From: Flaveria trinervia
Lineage: Eukaryota; Streptophyta; Magnoliopsida; Asterales; Asteraceae
Assembly (NCBI GenBank): GCA_025506515.1
Contig: CM046451.1
Coordinates: 71,253,932 to 71,317,931, forward strand
Direction of reading: 5' to 3'
Length of the DNA: 64,000 nucleotides
Shown here: piece by piece, positions 20,940 to 31,723 of the stretch
How the letters are laid out: each line of letters opens with the position of its first letter
How positions within the stretch are numbered: the first letter of the stretch is position 1
Made by a program: the position numbers and the translations under genes
Notes under the pieces: model-generated
What the model saw: the letters and a program-made list of their open reading frames with translations, nothing else
Told to the model about the DNA's origin: nothing
Database searches by the model: none

Positions 20940-21466
20940 CTAGATCGTTTTCATCAATTTATTCATGTTCTTCATGTTAGAATGAACAATTCTTTTATCC
21001 CACAATTGTGATTCATCTTCTGATGACTTAGATAGGAGGCATGTTTCATGTCTTGTCAGTGAAGTGTTGTTCATATCCAAAACATATGTGTTTTCTTTTC
21101 TTGATGCTTTAAGAAGGATCCAATCTTCTAGAACTGAAGAACCTTGCTTAAGAATGACACAATTAGTGTTATAAAATAATATGGTATAATTTTGATCACA
21201 AATTATAGACACACTCAGTAAATTATATTGTAAATTTTCAAACTAGTTTACTTTCTCAAATTTGAGCACACCATTAGTTACCATTCTTTCACCAACTATT
21301 TTACCTCCCTTCTTATCCCCACCAAATGCCACATATGAGGCATTTTTATAATTGAAGTCATGAAGAAGTAAATGGTTTACTGTCATATGCCTGGAACAAC
21401 CACTGCCAACATACCACTTGTTGTCAGCTCTCCAAGATTGTTCCTGCACACAGAAAGAAATCAATT
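20940..21466 (-). pseudogene. B protease and pre-integrase region
   Basis: After the acceptor-like tract TTGATTTCTTTCTGTGTGCAG (minus, 21464-21444) the frame reads WYVGSGCSRHMTV. The protease active-site aspartate is glycine. It continues through AFGGDKKGGKIVGE to a stop near 21243, then 21212-20940 holds RKENTYVLDMNN and LLSKSSEDESQLWDKRIVHS, the pre-integrase region, in which the usual HRRLGH is decayed to DKRIVH. Confidence 0.8.
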
Positions 21467-22205
21467 AGAACTGGCAACCCAAGCCTTAATGATCTTGGGT
21501 TTGCCAGTATTGTTTAAAACAATTACTCCTTCATGAATAAGTCTTGAAGTTTTAGTATTAATTTTAGTTTTAATTGATTCATTCTGAGTTGTTTCAGGTG
21601 AGGATGATTCTGTTGAAGATGAGGTTCTTGAACTAGGTCCTAGTTTCTCAATCTCTTCTTCATTCAACTTATTTTTTTGGGTTTGATGATTTGGTTTAGA
21701 TAATGAATCTTTGTTGTTGAAAGTTTTATTATCTTTTGATTTTGAATGAGGAACATGAGTTCCCTTTTCAAAATTATCAAAGAAAGCATCATCAACATTT
21801 GTTTCTTTTTCAGTCAAATCTACCTTTTTGTGACGTGTTTTTAATTGCTGAAATGATGTTCTTTTCTTCAAAGGTTGAACATCAGTGGATGTTTTCTCCT
21901 TTGATTTTGGCTTTTGTTTTTGTTGTTGCTTCTTTATTTTTGAATCTTTTTTTTACAATCAATAGATTGAGTGTCTCATTCAGCTTTATCAGATTGTTTC
22001 TTCTTTGTTCTCTTTGTTTTGTTCTTTTTATTGAAATAACATTACTGAGTTGAATGGTTATTTTTGTTACAAATAGCACAATGTTTGTTGAAGTAGCAGT
22101 CAGATGTCATGTGATTATTCATATTGAAAATAGAAGAATAACTACTGAAGTAACAATCTTTAGTATTGTGGTTTTTCATATCACACCATTTGCAATACAT
22201 TTCCT
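21461..22205 (-). pseudogene. B gag-pol linker with three tandem zinc-knuckle units
   Basis: From about 22200 down, the minus strand encodes CKWCDMKNHNTKDC, a degenerate middle unit (SSIFNMNNHMTSDC) and CAICNKNNHSTQ then TAA. The units repeat every 19 residues exactly as in A. Block 21871-21461 continues with a lysine- and serine-rich stretch and ends KPKIIKAWVASSN, TGA, directly before the acceptor-like tract. The part upstream of 22205 is displaced beyond the window by C1 and its insertions. Confidence 0.7.
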
Positions 22206-22363
22206 CTGATTCATTGTCCGAATCAATTATTTTTTTCTTCTATGTCAACTTTTGAGGTTTTGCATCATTCTCTAATTTTGTAGTTGATTTATCCTTTTTC
22301 AGCTTTTGAGGGTTTGATTTGTTTGCTGCTGAGTTTGCCTTCCACAGATCTATAGTTACACGA

Positions 22364-22486
22364 TGTTCCTAGTTTATATGCTTAAATGTAAAAGCCTTTC
22401 ATGTCTTACATATGTGTAATGTGACGAAGTAATGAAATATGATATATGCTTTGATCTTTATTTATCTTTGATTCAAATGTATGAAC
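22364..22486 (+). repeat. C1 LTR, left part before D
   Basis: Begins TGTTCCTAGTTTATATGC and ends in the D target duplication TGAAC (22482-22486). The C2 LTR begins TGTTGATACATATCGCCCTAG, so the first dozen bases of C1 are rearranged or shortened. Confidence 0.8.
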
Positions 22487-23411
22487 TGTGGGGTTTTAAC
22501 AAGTTTATCAAAGTTCATATAATCTTGTTTATATGAAAAACGCAGCGGATAATAAGTTTTAAAACATGTTAATGTGATGATTATTAAATCCATTTAATAA
22601 GCAAACCCCAAACCATGGATCATTATACGAAATAGATACAAAAACAAGTGAAAATACAACCTTGGAGCTGCTGGAAATCGCAATAGTAGAGGTGAAAAAG
22701 ATGAGTTTGTGGCTGAATCTTCAAGCAAGAAGACCTCAAGAGATGATGCCCCAAGCTTGTACAAACACCCACTTGCTAGGTTTTTCAACACCAACTTGTA
22801 GAACCCTCTTCAAGTTAGACTTTTCTGCCAAGAACACTTCTTGAAAGCTGAAAAAGCTTGTTCATCCAACTCCAAAAAACCGAGTCTTTAAAGAGAGAGG
22901 AGAGAGAGTTCTATATTTTGTGTGTTGTTAGAGTGAAGTTCTAAAAAGCAAGAGTGTGTTTTTGGTTATCCATCATAGAGACTTGCATGTCCTTGGAACA
23001 AAACAAGGGGACTCCCAAGACCAAAAGGGGCGGCCAATTTTTGGCCCCCTTTGGTTTCCCTCTCATTTTAAATTTTATAAAATATACACTCTTGCACTTT
23101 AGTTTTTATAAAATTAAACCATTTTAATTTTATAGCACTAACACACTATTATTTGTCATTGTTTAACCAATTTAAGTAATGAAACAAATAATCCCTCATG
23201 AACAAATTATCTATATAATCTGTTTATTTACAAAAGTAATGATTTAGAAAACCCGTTTCTAAATTGGTGCTTATATTTATTTGTGTGATCTTATCAACGA
23301 ATAAATATTTATCGGTGTTTGTTTGGCTTGTTATTGGGTATGACCCGGCTTGGATCATATCACACTAGCCACATCAATTTAATATGTATCTTGGGCAGAT
23401 CGAATCCAACA
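22487..23411 (-). repeat. 3' LTR of D
   Basis: Begins TGTGGGGTTTTAACAAG and ends CGAATCCAACA. ORFs visible inside it are not conserved genes. About fifteen substitutions and a few indels separate it from 29599-30529. Confidence 0.95.
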
Positions 23412-23426
23412 ATCTCCCACTTGCAC
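23412..23426 (-). other. Polypurine tract of D
   Basis: The minus strand reads GCAAGTGGGAGAT next to the 3' LTR, which fits the plus-strand primer. Confidence 0.8.
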
Positions 23427-24179
23427 AAGATTCATAGGAGATTGATGCAAGCAGGAAATGACGCCTAGCATCGGTTTGCTACCCCTAATGTATATGACTT
23501 AGTGCCATTCAATAACATCATCCTTTCAAGTACCTTATTTGAATATGATTTAGGTGAATTAATCATCTATCCTTTTGTTACAGATGTCATATTTAAATCC
23601 AAGAGACACAGAATGGTCATCCTCCGATGATTTAATTTTAACAGGCCTTAGACATCTAACTCTCAACGAATAAGAGGAACAAATTCCATCTTGACTACAT
23701 ACGTCTCTCACAATCACCTCATGTCATACCTGAACTCAGCCTTATGTACTGCCAATATTTCAGAACAGCAAAGAACTAAGTAAAAGTACAATACTTGGTG
23801 AATATCAAGACCCAATATGTATCTCAGGTCTGAGGATAAAATGATATTCGCCTTTACTCAATATCTCTTATGACTAATCACAAGGATTCTATGAAGAAAT
23901 AATTGAGAGCGGGTCAGTCCTATACCTATATCCCATAGATATCAATGAACTTTGGTAGCAACCTCTTGCTTTATATTCATACCTTATGAATATCAACCAA
24001 TCCAAGTTCATTATAGTCTTATATTTCACAGTTGTTCCCACAAGCATGATCGACTACGGACGTTTAGAATAACTTATTTATTCACGGATTTAAAACATGC
24101 TAAAATAGAAGAACAAATGAAAGTTATAGCCATATAATTAAGCGCAAAAACATAAGTTCCAATATCAAAATATAAAATA
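23427..24179. other. D 3' untranslated region
   Basis: About 750 bases without a coding region lie between RNase H and the polypurine tract. I see no repeat array and no TATA-like box here, in contrast to A, E and F. Confidence 0.65.
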
Positions 24180-24796
24180 TAAAATCAAATCCAGTCACTA
24201 GAATATCGAAGTCCCATGGCACAAGCATGACCTTCATGCTTTGCCTTTTCAAGGAGTTTTGTGAGTGGATCCGCAATGTTTTTATCAGTGTGAACTTTGC
24301 GAATACATATCTTTCCCTTTTCAACTTCATCCCTTATGTAGTTGAATCTCCGCTCAATGTGCCTTGTTTTCCGATGTGCACGGGGTTCCTTGATTTGTGC
24401 AATCGCACCCTCGTTATCACAAAGAATCTCCAGAGGATCCTAAATGGAAGGGATTACCCCTAGATCGGCTATGAATTTCTTCAACCATGCAGCTTCCTGT
24501 GCTGCCAATGAAGCGGCGATGTATTCTGACTCTGTAGTGGACAATGCTACGACTTCTTGCTTTGAGCTTTTCCAAGAAACAGCTCCCCCATTCAGGATAA
24601 AGATGTACCCCGATTGAGATCGTGAATCATCTCGATCGGTTTGGAAACTTGCATCTGTGTATCCCTTTACAACGAGTTCCTCTTCACCAGACCCATAGAT
24701 CAAGAACATGTCCTTAGTCCTCCTTAGGTACTTTAGGATGTTCTTGACAGCCATCCAATGACTATCACCAGGATTTTGCTGGTATCTACTTGTCAT
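24180..24796 (-). pseudogene. D RNase H domain
   Basis: Block 24796-24440 contains GYTDASFQTDRDDSRSQSGY, GGAVSWKSSKQ, STTESEYIAA and AAWLKKFI, the Copia RNase H. A TAG at about 24439 replaces a glutamine codon, after which the C-terminal part (DNEGAIAQ, KTRHIERRFNYIRDEV, IADPLTK) is readable down to about 24180. That gives the normal end of Copia pol. Confidence 0.9.
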
Positions 24797-25260
24797 GCTT
24801 AAAGCTTATGACACGTCCGGTCTAGTGCATATCATTGCATACATGATGGATCCTATAGCAAATGCATATGGGATTGCCTTCATTTTATTCTGCTCCTCCT
24901 TTGAGCTTGGACATTGAGTCGTACACCCTCTCTGAATAGGTACAGTACCTTTCTTAGAGTTTTCCATCTTGAACCTTTTCAAGATTTTCTCAATGTATGC
25001 ACTTTGATTCAAACCAATCAGCCGCCTCGATCTATCCCTATAGATCTTTATTCCCAGAATATAGGTGGCTTCACCAAGATCCTTAATGGAAAAGCAGCTT
25101 CCAAGCCAGGCTTTTACACCTTCCATTGTTGGAACATCATTCCCAAACAGTAGAATGTCATCGACATATAATACTAGGAAGGTTATTATGCTCCCACTAG
25201 CCTTCTTATACACACAAGCCTCATCAGCGTTTTTGATGAAGCCAATTTCTTGACTTCCTC
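24797..25260 (-). pseudogene. D reverse transcriptase, C-terminal half with YVDD
   Basis: Block 25213-24806 carries LVLYVDDILLFGNDV, SIKDLGEATYILGI and YAMICTRPDVS. A TAA follows the last segment where relatives have a tyrosine. A frameshift near 25250 separates it from the N-terminal half in the long pol frame. Active-site aspartates are intact. Confidence 0.9.
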
Positions 25261-27207
25261 ATCAAAACGGTGATTCCAGCTTCTTGACGCTTGTTTCAAT
25301 CCATAGATTGATTTCTTTAACTTGCATACTTTATTAGGATGTTTTGGATTAACAAAACCTTCAGGCTGAACCATATAGACATCTTCCTCAAGATATCCAT
25401 TCAGGAAAGCGGTTTTAACATCCATTTGCCAAATCTCATAATCATAATGAGCAGCTATGGCAAACAATATCCTTATTGACTTTAGCATCGCAAGAAGTGA
25501 GAATGTTTCATCATAATCAACTCCATGAGTTTGAGTAAAACCCTTTGCTACATGTCTAGCCTTATAAGTATCCAAGTTTCCATGCATGTCAGTTTTCTTC
25601 TTGAAAATCCACTTACTTCCAACTACCTTGGAGTTGGGAGGTGGTACAACAAGTTCCCAAACTTGATTGTCATGCATGGATTGCATCTCAACGTTCATGG
25701 CTTCAAGCCATTTGTCACAATCCGAATTGGACACTGCATCATGGTATGTGGTTGGTTCATCTGATTCTACCACATAGCATCCATCCATGAAGGATCTGTA
25801 TCTTTTAGGTGGATTACTAGTTCTGCCACTTCTGTGAACGTTTTGTGTGTATCGATCAACCACTTGATCATCTTCAACATCCTCATGTTGAGTGCTGGTT
25901 TCAACCAAACGTGCACTGGGTTGTGGTTCTTGATCCTCGTCAAGATCCACTGTTCTACTGCTAGTTCCTTCCATAAGGAACTTTGCTTCTAAGAACTCAC
26001 CCTTTCTGGCAACAAACACCTTTTGTTCCAGTGGATCATAGAAATAATATCCGATAGAATCTCTAGGGTATCCTACAAAAAAGCACTTGGTGGATCGGAC
26101 TTCCAATTTGTTTGGGGTGGGAGTCTTAACATAAGCCTCACAACCCCAAATCCTTAAGTATGATAGGGATGGAACTCTTCCATTCCATATCTCAAAAGGT
26201 CTCCTTTCCACCTTTTTGGTTGGGGCCATATTTAAAATATGGGCCGCGGAGAGCAAAGCGAAACCCCAAAATGATAGAGGTAATGTGCTTCTAGCCATCA
26301 TAGATCGGACCATATCCAATAAGGTTCGATTCCTCCTCTCAGACACACCATTATGTTGTGGTGTTCCAGGTGGAGTGAGTTGTGAGACAATCCCACAACT
26401 CCTAAGATGATCTTGAAAAACATCACTTAGGTATTCACCACCCCTATCGGTACGGAGAACTTTAATTGATTTGTTGAGCTGATTTTCTACTTCATTCTTG
26501 AAGATTTTGAACATTTCAAAAGCTTCATCTTTGTGCCTTAATAAGTACACATACCCATAGCGACTATAATCGTCGGTAAAGGTAATGAAGTATCTTTCAC
26601 CATTCCTAGTCATTGGCTTAAAAGGACCACATACATCTGAATGTATGATACCTAATAAATCTTTTGCCCTTTCGTTAGTTCCACTAAAGGGTGCCTTAGT
26701 CATTTTTCCTTGTAAACAAGATTCACATACATCATATGAATCACATTCATTTGTTTTTAAAAGACCATTCTTTTGAAGTGTTTGTATACGTTTCTTGTTT
26801 ATATGACCAAGACGACAATGCCAAAGGTAGGTATCACTCAAATCTAATTTGAGCCTTTTGGTGGTTGCTTGGTATATTGAGCTATCATATGTTGTGTTTT
26901 CATGAACCAATTCATAAATACCATTACAAGGTATTGCCTTAAAATAAACCATATGATTTAAAGAAACATGAATATCATTGCCAACAAACTTGAAATCATA
27001 ATCATATTGTCTTAAACGGGAAACAAAAATTATGTTCCTAGTCAAACTAGGAGCATATAATACATTATATAAAATGACTTCCAAACCACTTGGAAGCTTC
27101 AAAATGTAGTCTCCTTGGGCTTCCACGTGAACCTTTGCACCATTGCCCATGAAGAGATTTATTTCCCCTTTTGCATAATGCTCATTTCTTTTGAACCCCT
27201 GCAACAA
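25186..27207 (-). CDS. D pol: pre-integrase, integrase and N-terminal reverse transcriptase, open over 673 codons
   Basis: The frame runs through the end of the protease region (LYNVLYAPSLTRNI), the zinc-binding region (LWHCRLGHINKKRI, CESCLQGK), and integrase with all three acidic residues in place: HSDVCGPF, RTDRGGEYL and QHNGVSERRNRTL. It goes on to FLEAKFL, an acidic linker, and reverse transcriptase (SKWIFKKKTD, QMDVKTAFLNGYLEEDVY, SIYGLKQASRSWN). After DEEVKK the frame shifts and the last 17 residues are spurious. The original start lies upstream in gag. Integrase would insert the cDNA into the genome, and this is the best preserved integrase in the window. Confidence 0.9.
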   Translation of the reverse strand: MLQGFKRNEHYAKGEINLFMGNGAKVHVEAQGDYILKLPSGLEVILYNVLYAPSLTRNIIFVSRLRQYDYDFKFVGNDIHVSLNHMVYFKAIPCNGIYELVHENTTYDSSIYQATTKRLKLDLSDTYLWHCRLGHINKKRIQTLQKNGLLKTNECDSYDVCESCLQGKMTKAPFSGTNERAKDLLGIIHSDVCGPFKPMTRNGERYFITFTDDYSRYGYVYLLRHKDEAFEMFKIFKNEVENQLNKSIKVLRTDRGGEYLSDVFQDHLRSCGIVSQLTPPGTPQHNGVSERRNRTLLDMVRSMMARSTLPLSFWGFALLSAAHILNMAPTKKVERRPFEIWNGRVPSLSYLRIWGCEAYVKTPTPNKLEVRSTKCFFVGYPRDSIGYYFYDPLEQKVFVARKGEFLEAKFLMEGTSSRTVDLDEDQEPQPSARLVETSTQHEDVEDDQVVDRYTQNVHRSGRTSNPPKRYRSFMDGCYVVESDEPTTYHDAVSNSDCDKWLEAMNVEMQSMHDNQVWELVVPPPNSKVVGSKWIFKKKTDMHGNLDTYKARHVAKGFTQTHGVDYDETFSLLAMLKSIRILFAIAAHYDYEIWQMDVKTAFLNGYLEEDVYMVQPEGFVNPKHPNKVCKLKKSIYGLKQASRSWNHRFDEEVKKLASSKTLMRLVCIRRLVGA

Positions 27208-27396
27208 ATTGCAAATGTGAGTTCCACATCCGGTATCTAATACCCATGTGTAGAAGAAATAACATTTAGCTCAACATGTATCATGTAAATTATACCTGAT
27301 GTTTGCCCTGCATCCCTCTTTTCTCTCAACTCTTTGAGATAGACTGGACAATTCTCATCCAATGCCCTATCTCACCACATTTGAAGCATGGGTCGT
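27208..27396 (-). pseudogene. D gag zinc knuckle and protease start
   Basis: On the minus strand CFKCGEIGHW begins a zinc knuckle at about 27391. A frameshift then moves RNCPVYLKEL to another frame. Further down, a protease-type GCGTHICNLLQGFKRNE segment runs into the pol frame at 27207. The DTG/DSG triad is read only in part around 27240-27230. Confidence 0.65.
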
Positions 27397-28193
27397 TTAC
27401 AGCAACCTTTTGCTTCTTCTCCTTGGGCTTCGGAGGTTCCGCCCTAACAACCATCTTCCCCTTTCCCCCAACGTGCCCCTTTCTTTTGGCAACTGTTGCC
27501 TTGGGAGGGGTAGAGACCTTCTTCTTCTCCCACCTTCATTAATGGTGAGAACGGGTAAAACCCTTTTACCCATTCCCGCCTCGGCTGATTTGAGCATTGA
27601 ATGAAGTTCATTTATGCTCTTGTCCCATCCGTTCATGTTGTAATTCAGGACAAACGCCTCAAACCTTTTAGTTAGACCATTAAGGATCAAATCCGTGGCC
27701 AACTCCTTTGAGACAGGACAGTTTAGCCTTTGAAGGCGGTCGATGTGGCTTTTCATCTTAAGAACATAAGATGAAACTGATTGGAATTCCTCCATCCGAC
27801 ATGCATGAAGCGCTCGAATCGTTTCGAAGCGCTCCACTCTAGCTTGTTGCTGGAACGTTTCCCGCAACTGAGTGATCATGTCATAAGCTCCATGGAGCTC
27901 ATACTCCTTTCGGAGGTCGGGTGTCATACTTGCTAACATTAGGCAAGAGACTTGGATGGAGTCTTCCACATATTTAACCCAATCATTATAGGCCTCCACA
28001 TCCTCCTCGTTAGGTTCATCGAGGATGGGATCATCAAGGATGTAGGCTCGCTTTTCTTGCTTGAGAACGATTCTCAAGTTGCGATACCAATCCATGAAGT
28101 TGTTAGGTGTTAGACGATCCCTTTGAAGGATCGCCCTTAGGGATTGGTTTTTTGGTTTGGTACATCATTATTTGCGTTGTTGTTGTCGGCCAT
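27397..28193 (-). pseudogene. D gag capsid region
   Basis: The 232-codon block 28095-27397 reads MDWYRNLRIVLKQEKRAYIL, LASMTPDLRKEYE, TIRALHACRMEE, VSSYVLKMKSHIDRLQRL and LNGLTKRFEAFVLNYNM, a Copia gag of the UBN2 type. The likely start is ATG 28193 (MADNNNANNDVPNQK), after which a stop and a frameshift occur before 28095. The tail is basic and leads to the zinc knuckle. Confidence 0.88.
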
Positions 28194-29578
28194 CTACAAG
28201 ATTTTACAAAGTTCCATTTTAGTAATCGTTGGTATAATTATATTTCATTTATTAATACCCTTTATGTCTCATAGACTGTTAATAAATAAAATTTTAGAAT
28301 CCAATGTTATATTTAAATATTGGTTAGGTGACTTTTATCCCATTATTTAAATAAACAAGGTAGTCATGAATGACAATTGCAACCTATTGCAACTTCTAGA
28401 GGTATGGGATCGTTTGAACATCTTATGTTATAACGGCATGTTTATCCCATCAACACCTTTTGTAAAACATATTTTAGGTGATCCATTCAATATATTTTAC
28501 AAATCAAGTCATCCTACTTACACACACGTGTGAGTTTACTTCATAAGTGGTTAGGTGACCTTTATCCCACTAACATGGTATTCTCACCTCAAGTTACAAG
28601 TTCCCTCAAGGTGGTTAGGTGACCTTTATCCCACTAAGAGTTTGCAAGTAACCTAAGTGTTGTGTAAAAGGATGGTGTTTAACTTGTTTACAAAAGGGAT
28701 TTACAATTTCACAATCCATGTTTAGAAAAGCCTATGTACCATATGATTGTATGCATTCAACCAGATGGTACCCTATAGGTTCTTTTAAATAACACCCATT
28801 TTATTTTGCAAACCATTAACTCCTTTTATAGAACCATTCTATTTATGCTTAATGATGGAGAACCAATTACTTGTTAACAGCTTGTATTTGGATGGTTTGT
28901 TAATCACAACCAAATATCAAAACAAACATCATATATGCATAACAAAGCATACTAAGTTGAGCACACTTGTTTAGCCAAAACAAGTGTGTCAAAAGGTCTT
29001 GTCCTAAGGGTTGAGAACATGACACAAGGTTGACAAAAGGACTTCCACTTGAATCCATATCTTCAAGCATCCTCTTTGTCCATTATCTTCAAATCTTGAT
29101 CTAGAGCATCCTTACAAAATATGTATCCTAATACAATTTTTCTAGTAAAGGAAAAACTCCTAATCTATTTATTACAAACCATATGAATGAATAGATTACA
29201 AAACAAGACTTGAAACATAAAAAAAATTAAATTATTACATAGCCAAACGAAAATAACATGACAACCAATCAATCAATCCACAAGGTCAATGCTTTGTTAT
29301 GCATAACCAAAACAACATATCCAAATATTCACCCATGATCGATATATGGCAGCCCCTTTATAGCCCATGTTCTTGGCCAACATAAACCAAGAACAAATGG
29401 GTTTTGTCCATACAAACAAACATCTAATGAGCTAGATTTTTAAAGATCCTTACATGCATAAAGTAATATCTTTAAGAAATCAAAGGGGGCCACATTTCAG
29501 CCCACTTACTCATGGGTATGCGGTGTCAAACACCACAAAACCGTGAACAAGCAGGTAAAAAACATGTATGCATTCGTA
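28194..29578. repeat. D leader, 1.4 kb, with GGTTAGGTGACCTTTATCCC repeats
   Basis: The long untranslated leader between primer site and gag has no convincing ORF. Three copies of GGTTAGGTGACCTTTATCCC or close variants lie at 28322-28341, 28549-28568 and 28612-28631 (plus-strand reading), the last two 63 bases apart. A partial copy occurs near 28440. They may act in RNA packaging or dimer formation, which is inference. Confidence 0.6.
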
Positions 29579-29598
29579 TAAGTGGCTCTTGATGCCAT
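29579..29598 (-). other. Primer binding site of D, divergent
   Basis: The minus strand reads TGGCATCAAGAGCCACT. It resembles TGGTATCAGAGC (initiator tRNA-Met) but with a substitution and an added A. Confidence 0.7.
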
Positions 29599-30529
29599 TG
29601 TGGGGTTTTAACAAGTTTATCAAAGTTTATATAATCTTGTTTATATGAAAAACGCTGCGGATAATAAGTTTTAAAACATGTTAATGTGATGATTATTAAA
29701 TCCATTTAATAAGCAAGCCCCAAACCATGGATCATTATACGAAATAGATACAAAAACAAGTGAAAATACAACCTTTGGAGCTGCTGGAAATCGCAATGGT
29801 AGAGGTGAAAAAGATGAGTTTGTGGCTGAATCTTCAAGCAAGAAGACCTCAAGAGATGATACCCCAAGCTTGTACAAACACCCACTTGCTAGGTTTTTCA
29901 ACACCAACTTGTAGAACCCTCTTCAAGTTAGACTTTTCTGCCAAGAACACTTCTTGAAAGCTGAAAAAGCTTGTTCATCCAACTCCAAAAAACGAGAGTC
30001 TTTAGAGAGAGAGGAGAGAGAGTTCTATATTTTGTCTGTTGTTAGAGTGAAGTTCTAAAACGCAAGAGTGTGTTTTTGGTTATCCATCATAGAGACTTGC
30101 ATGTCCTTGGAACAAAACAAGGGGACTCCCAAGACCAAAAGGGGCGGCCGATTTTCGGCCCCCTTTGGTTTCCCTCTCATTTTAAATTTTTTAAAATATA
30201 CACTCTTGCACTTTAGATTTTATAAAATTAAACCATTCTAATTTTATAGCACTAACACACACTATTATTTGTCATTGTTTAACCAATTTAAGTAATGAAA
30301 CAAATAATCCCTCATGAACAAATTATCTATATAATCTGTTTATTTACAAAAGTAATGATTTAGAAAACCCGGTTTCTAAATTGGTGCTTATATATTTATT
30401 TGTGTGATCTTATCAACGAATAAATATTTATCGGTGTTTGTTTGGCTTGTTATTGGGTATGACCCGGCTTGGATCATATCACACTAGCCACATCAATTAA
30501 TATGTATCCTGGGCAGATCGAATCCAACA
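29599..30529 (-). repeat. 5' LTR of D
   Basis: It is 931 bases long and ends AATCCAACA before TGAAC (30530-30534). Close to identical with 22487-23411. Confidence 0.95.
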
Positions 30530-30534
30530 TGAAC

Positions 30535-31112
30535 TTCTTATATGGGTTTGAGGTTGTTGTACATAGTTCTTAGTCAATAATGATAAGTAATGTGTTCAAT
30601 CTAGTCGAATGATTATTCATGCTAATGGACCATACTTATGGACTATACACATGCATATATCATGCTTATGGACCAGTCACACGACTGAACTAGGAGACTG
30701 GATCAGTCGTATGATTGAGACATAAGATTGACTCAGTCACACCATTGGACATTCAGTCGTGCATATGACTCAATCACATGATTCGGTCGCACGGCTGAAC
30801 CATGCTAATGGTTCAGTCGTACGAATGGAAACTACTACCTATAAATACCACCTAATTCGTTGAAAACATAACACTTTGAGAGATACTTCGAATACACATA
30901 AACCCTAGCCGTCCAGAGCGTCCCAAACAACCTGTCCAAGTTCATAGTTCGATCTTGATCGATTCCTACTCGTTCTCAACGTTTTACATTCTTATATTTA
31001 TCGGGTTATCGTTCTCACTGATTGGATCGCCAATCAAGTAGGATTCCACACTATTTGATCTGGTAAAACGCAAAATCTGTTAGTACTCCATACGTACACG
31101 GTCCTCTTAACA
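30535..31112 (+). repeat. C1 LTR, right part after D
   Basis: It contains CAGTCGCACGACTG-type palindromes at 30680-30820, then CCTATAAATACC (30838-30849) as TATA box, and ends GTCCTCTTAACA. Alignment with 31870-32377 is obvious over the whole length. Confidence 0.88.
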
Positions 31113-31723
31113 ATGCTATTAGAGCCTTTGGCTTGTGATTTTGCATTTGATTGGATTAATTTTGGTGTAAAAACATACATTTTAATCAAAAGAGTCACCA
31201 ATTTGTTTCAAAAGGTGTTTTTGATGTTTGCAGGTGTTAAAGTTTCAATTTTTTATTATACAGCAGATTAGGGTCCCTAGGAAAATTGTATTTTGTGTCA
31301 AAGTAACAAAATCTTCAATTTTACAAAACAACAGCCTTCAGTTGCACGATTAGCTCATTCGTACGATTGAAACTCATTCTTATACTCCCTTCGCACGAAT
31401 AAACTCAGTCGTATCCCTCATTCGCACGACTGAACAACTCCAATCGTTTAATTCCATTCGTCTTGTTCATACGCACGACTGAATCCAATCGCACGATTCA
31501 ATTCATTCGCACCCTTCATTCGCACGAGTGATCCATACTCATAGCCCATTCGCAAGAGTGAAATTGTCCTGTTCTCAAAGTACCATGTTTAAAGCAATGG
31601 AAGATCAATTTGCCGCGTTTACTACCGGAAAAGACTCACGCATCCAGAACCTTCTACTTCTGGTTTGACATCTATTTAAATGGAGTTGATCCCAATCTTT
31701 GGACATCAATTGAGGCTGGTCAC
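31113..31723 (+). pseudogene. C1 primer site, leader and truncated gag start
   Basis: The primer site is mutated (TGCTATTAGAGCC instead of TGGTATCAGAGC). A 480-base leader with CATTCGCACGAGTGA-type words follows, then a gag start at 31597 (MEDQFAAFTTGKDSRIQNLL). About 75 bases present in C2 are missing after residue 20, and the sequence stops at GTCAC where C2 begins. Confidence 0.8.

Larger units (their letters stand above)
20387..22363 (-). mobile_element. Copia element B fragment, the oldest layer
   Basis: This minus-strand fragment holds, from high to low coordinates, a triple zinc-knuckle linker, protease, pre-integrase region and the start of integrase. It is cut on the right by insertion of C1 at 22364 and on the left near the A LTR at 20387. 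A purine-rich GGGGGAG run (minus, 20421-20427) lies 35-40 bases from the A LTR although most of pol is missing, so an internal deletion had joined integrase to the 3' end. B is related to A but clearly diverged. Confidence 0.8.
22487..30529 (-). mobile_element. Copia element D, complete with both LTRs, minus strand
   Basis: It is 8043 bases long with LTRs at 22487-23411 and 29599-30529 that look about 97-98% identical by eye, and it is flanked by TGAAC on both sides. Gag and pol were one continuous ORF and now carry few breaks: frameshifts in gag and before YVDD, and two stops. There is no accessory ORF between RNase H and the 3' LTR, and its LTRs have no palindrome array. Integrase wording differs strongly from A, F and C, so it belongs to another Copia lineage. 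Confidence 0.96.
22364..31723 (+). mobile_element. Copia element C1, plus strand, 5' end only, LTR split by D
   Basis: Its LTR occupies 22364-22486 and 30535-31112. Removing D with one copy of TGAAC gives about 700 bases matching the C2 LTR (31724-32377), for example AGTTTATATGCTTAAATGTAAAAGCC at the start. A mutated primer site, a leader and the first codons of gag follow, where the sibling C2 has inserted after GTCAC at 31723. The rest of C1 lies beyond the window. Confidence 0.88.

Noticed and set aside
22594..22844. Short ORFs on both strands inside the D LTRs (also 29671-29957)
   Set aside because: They lie within the LTR, start without a motif and are present only because the LTR has two copies.
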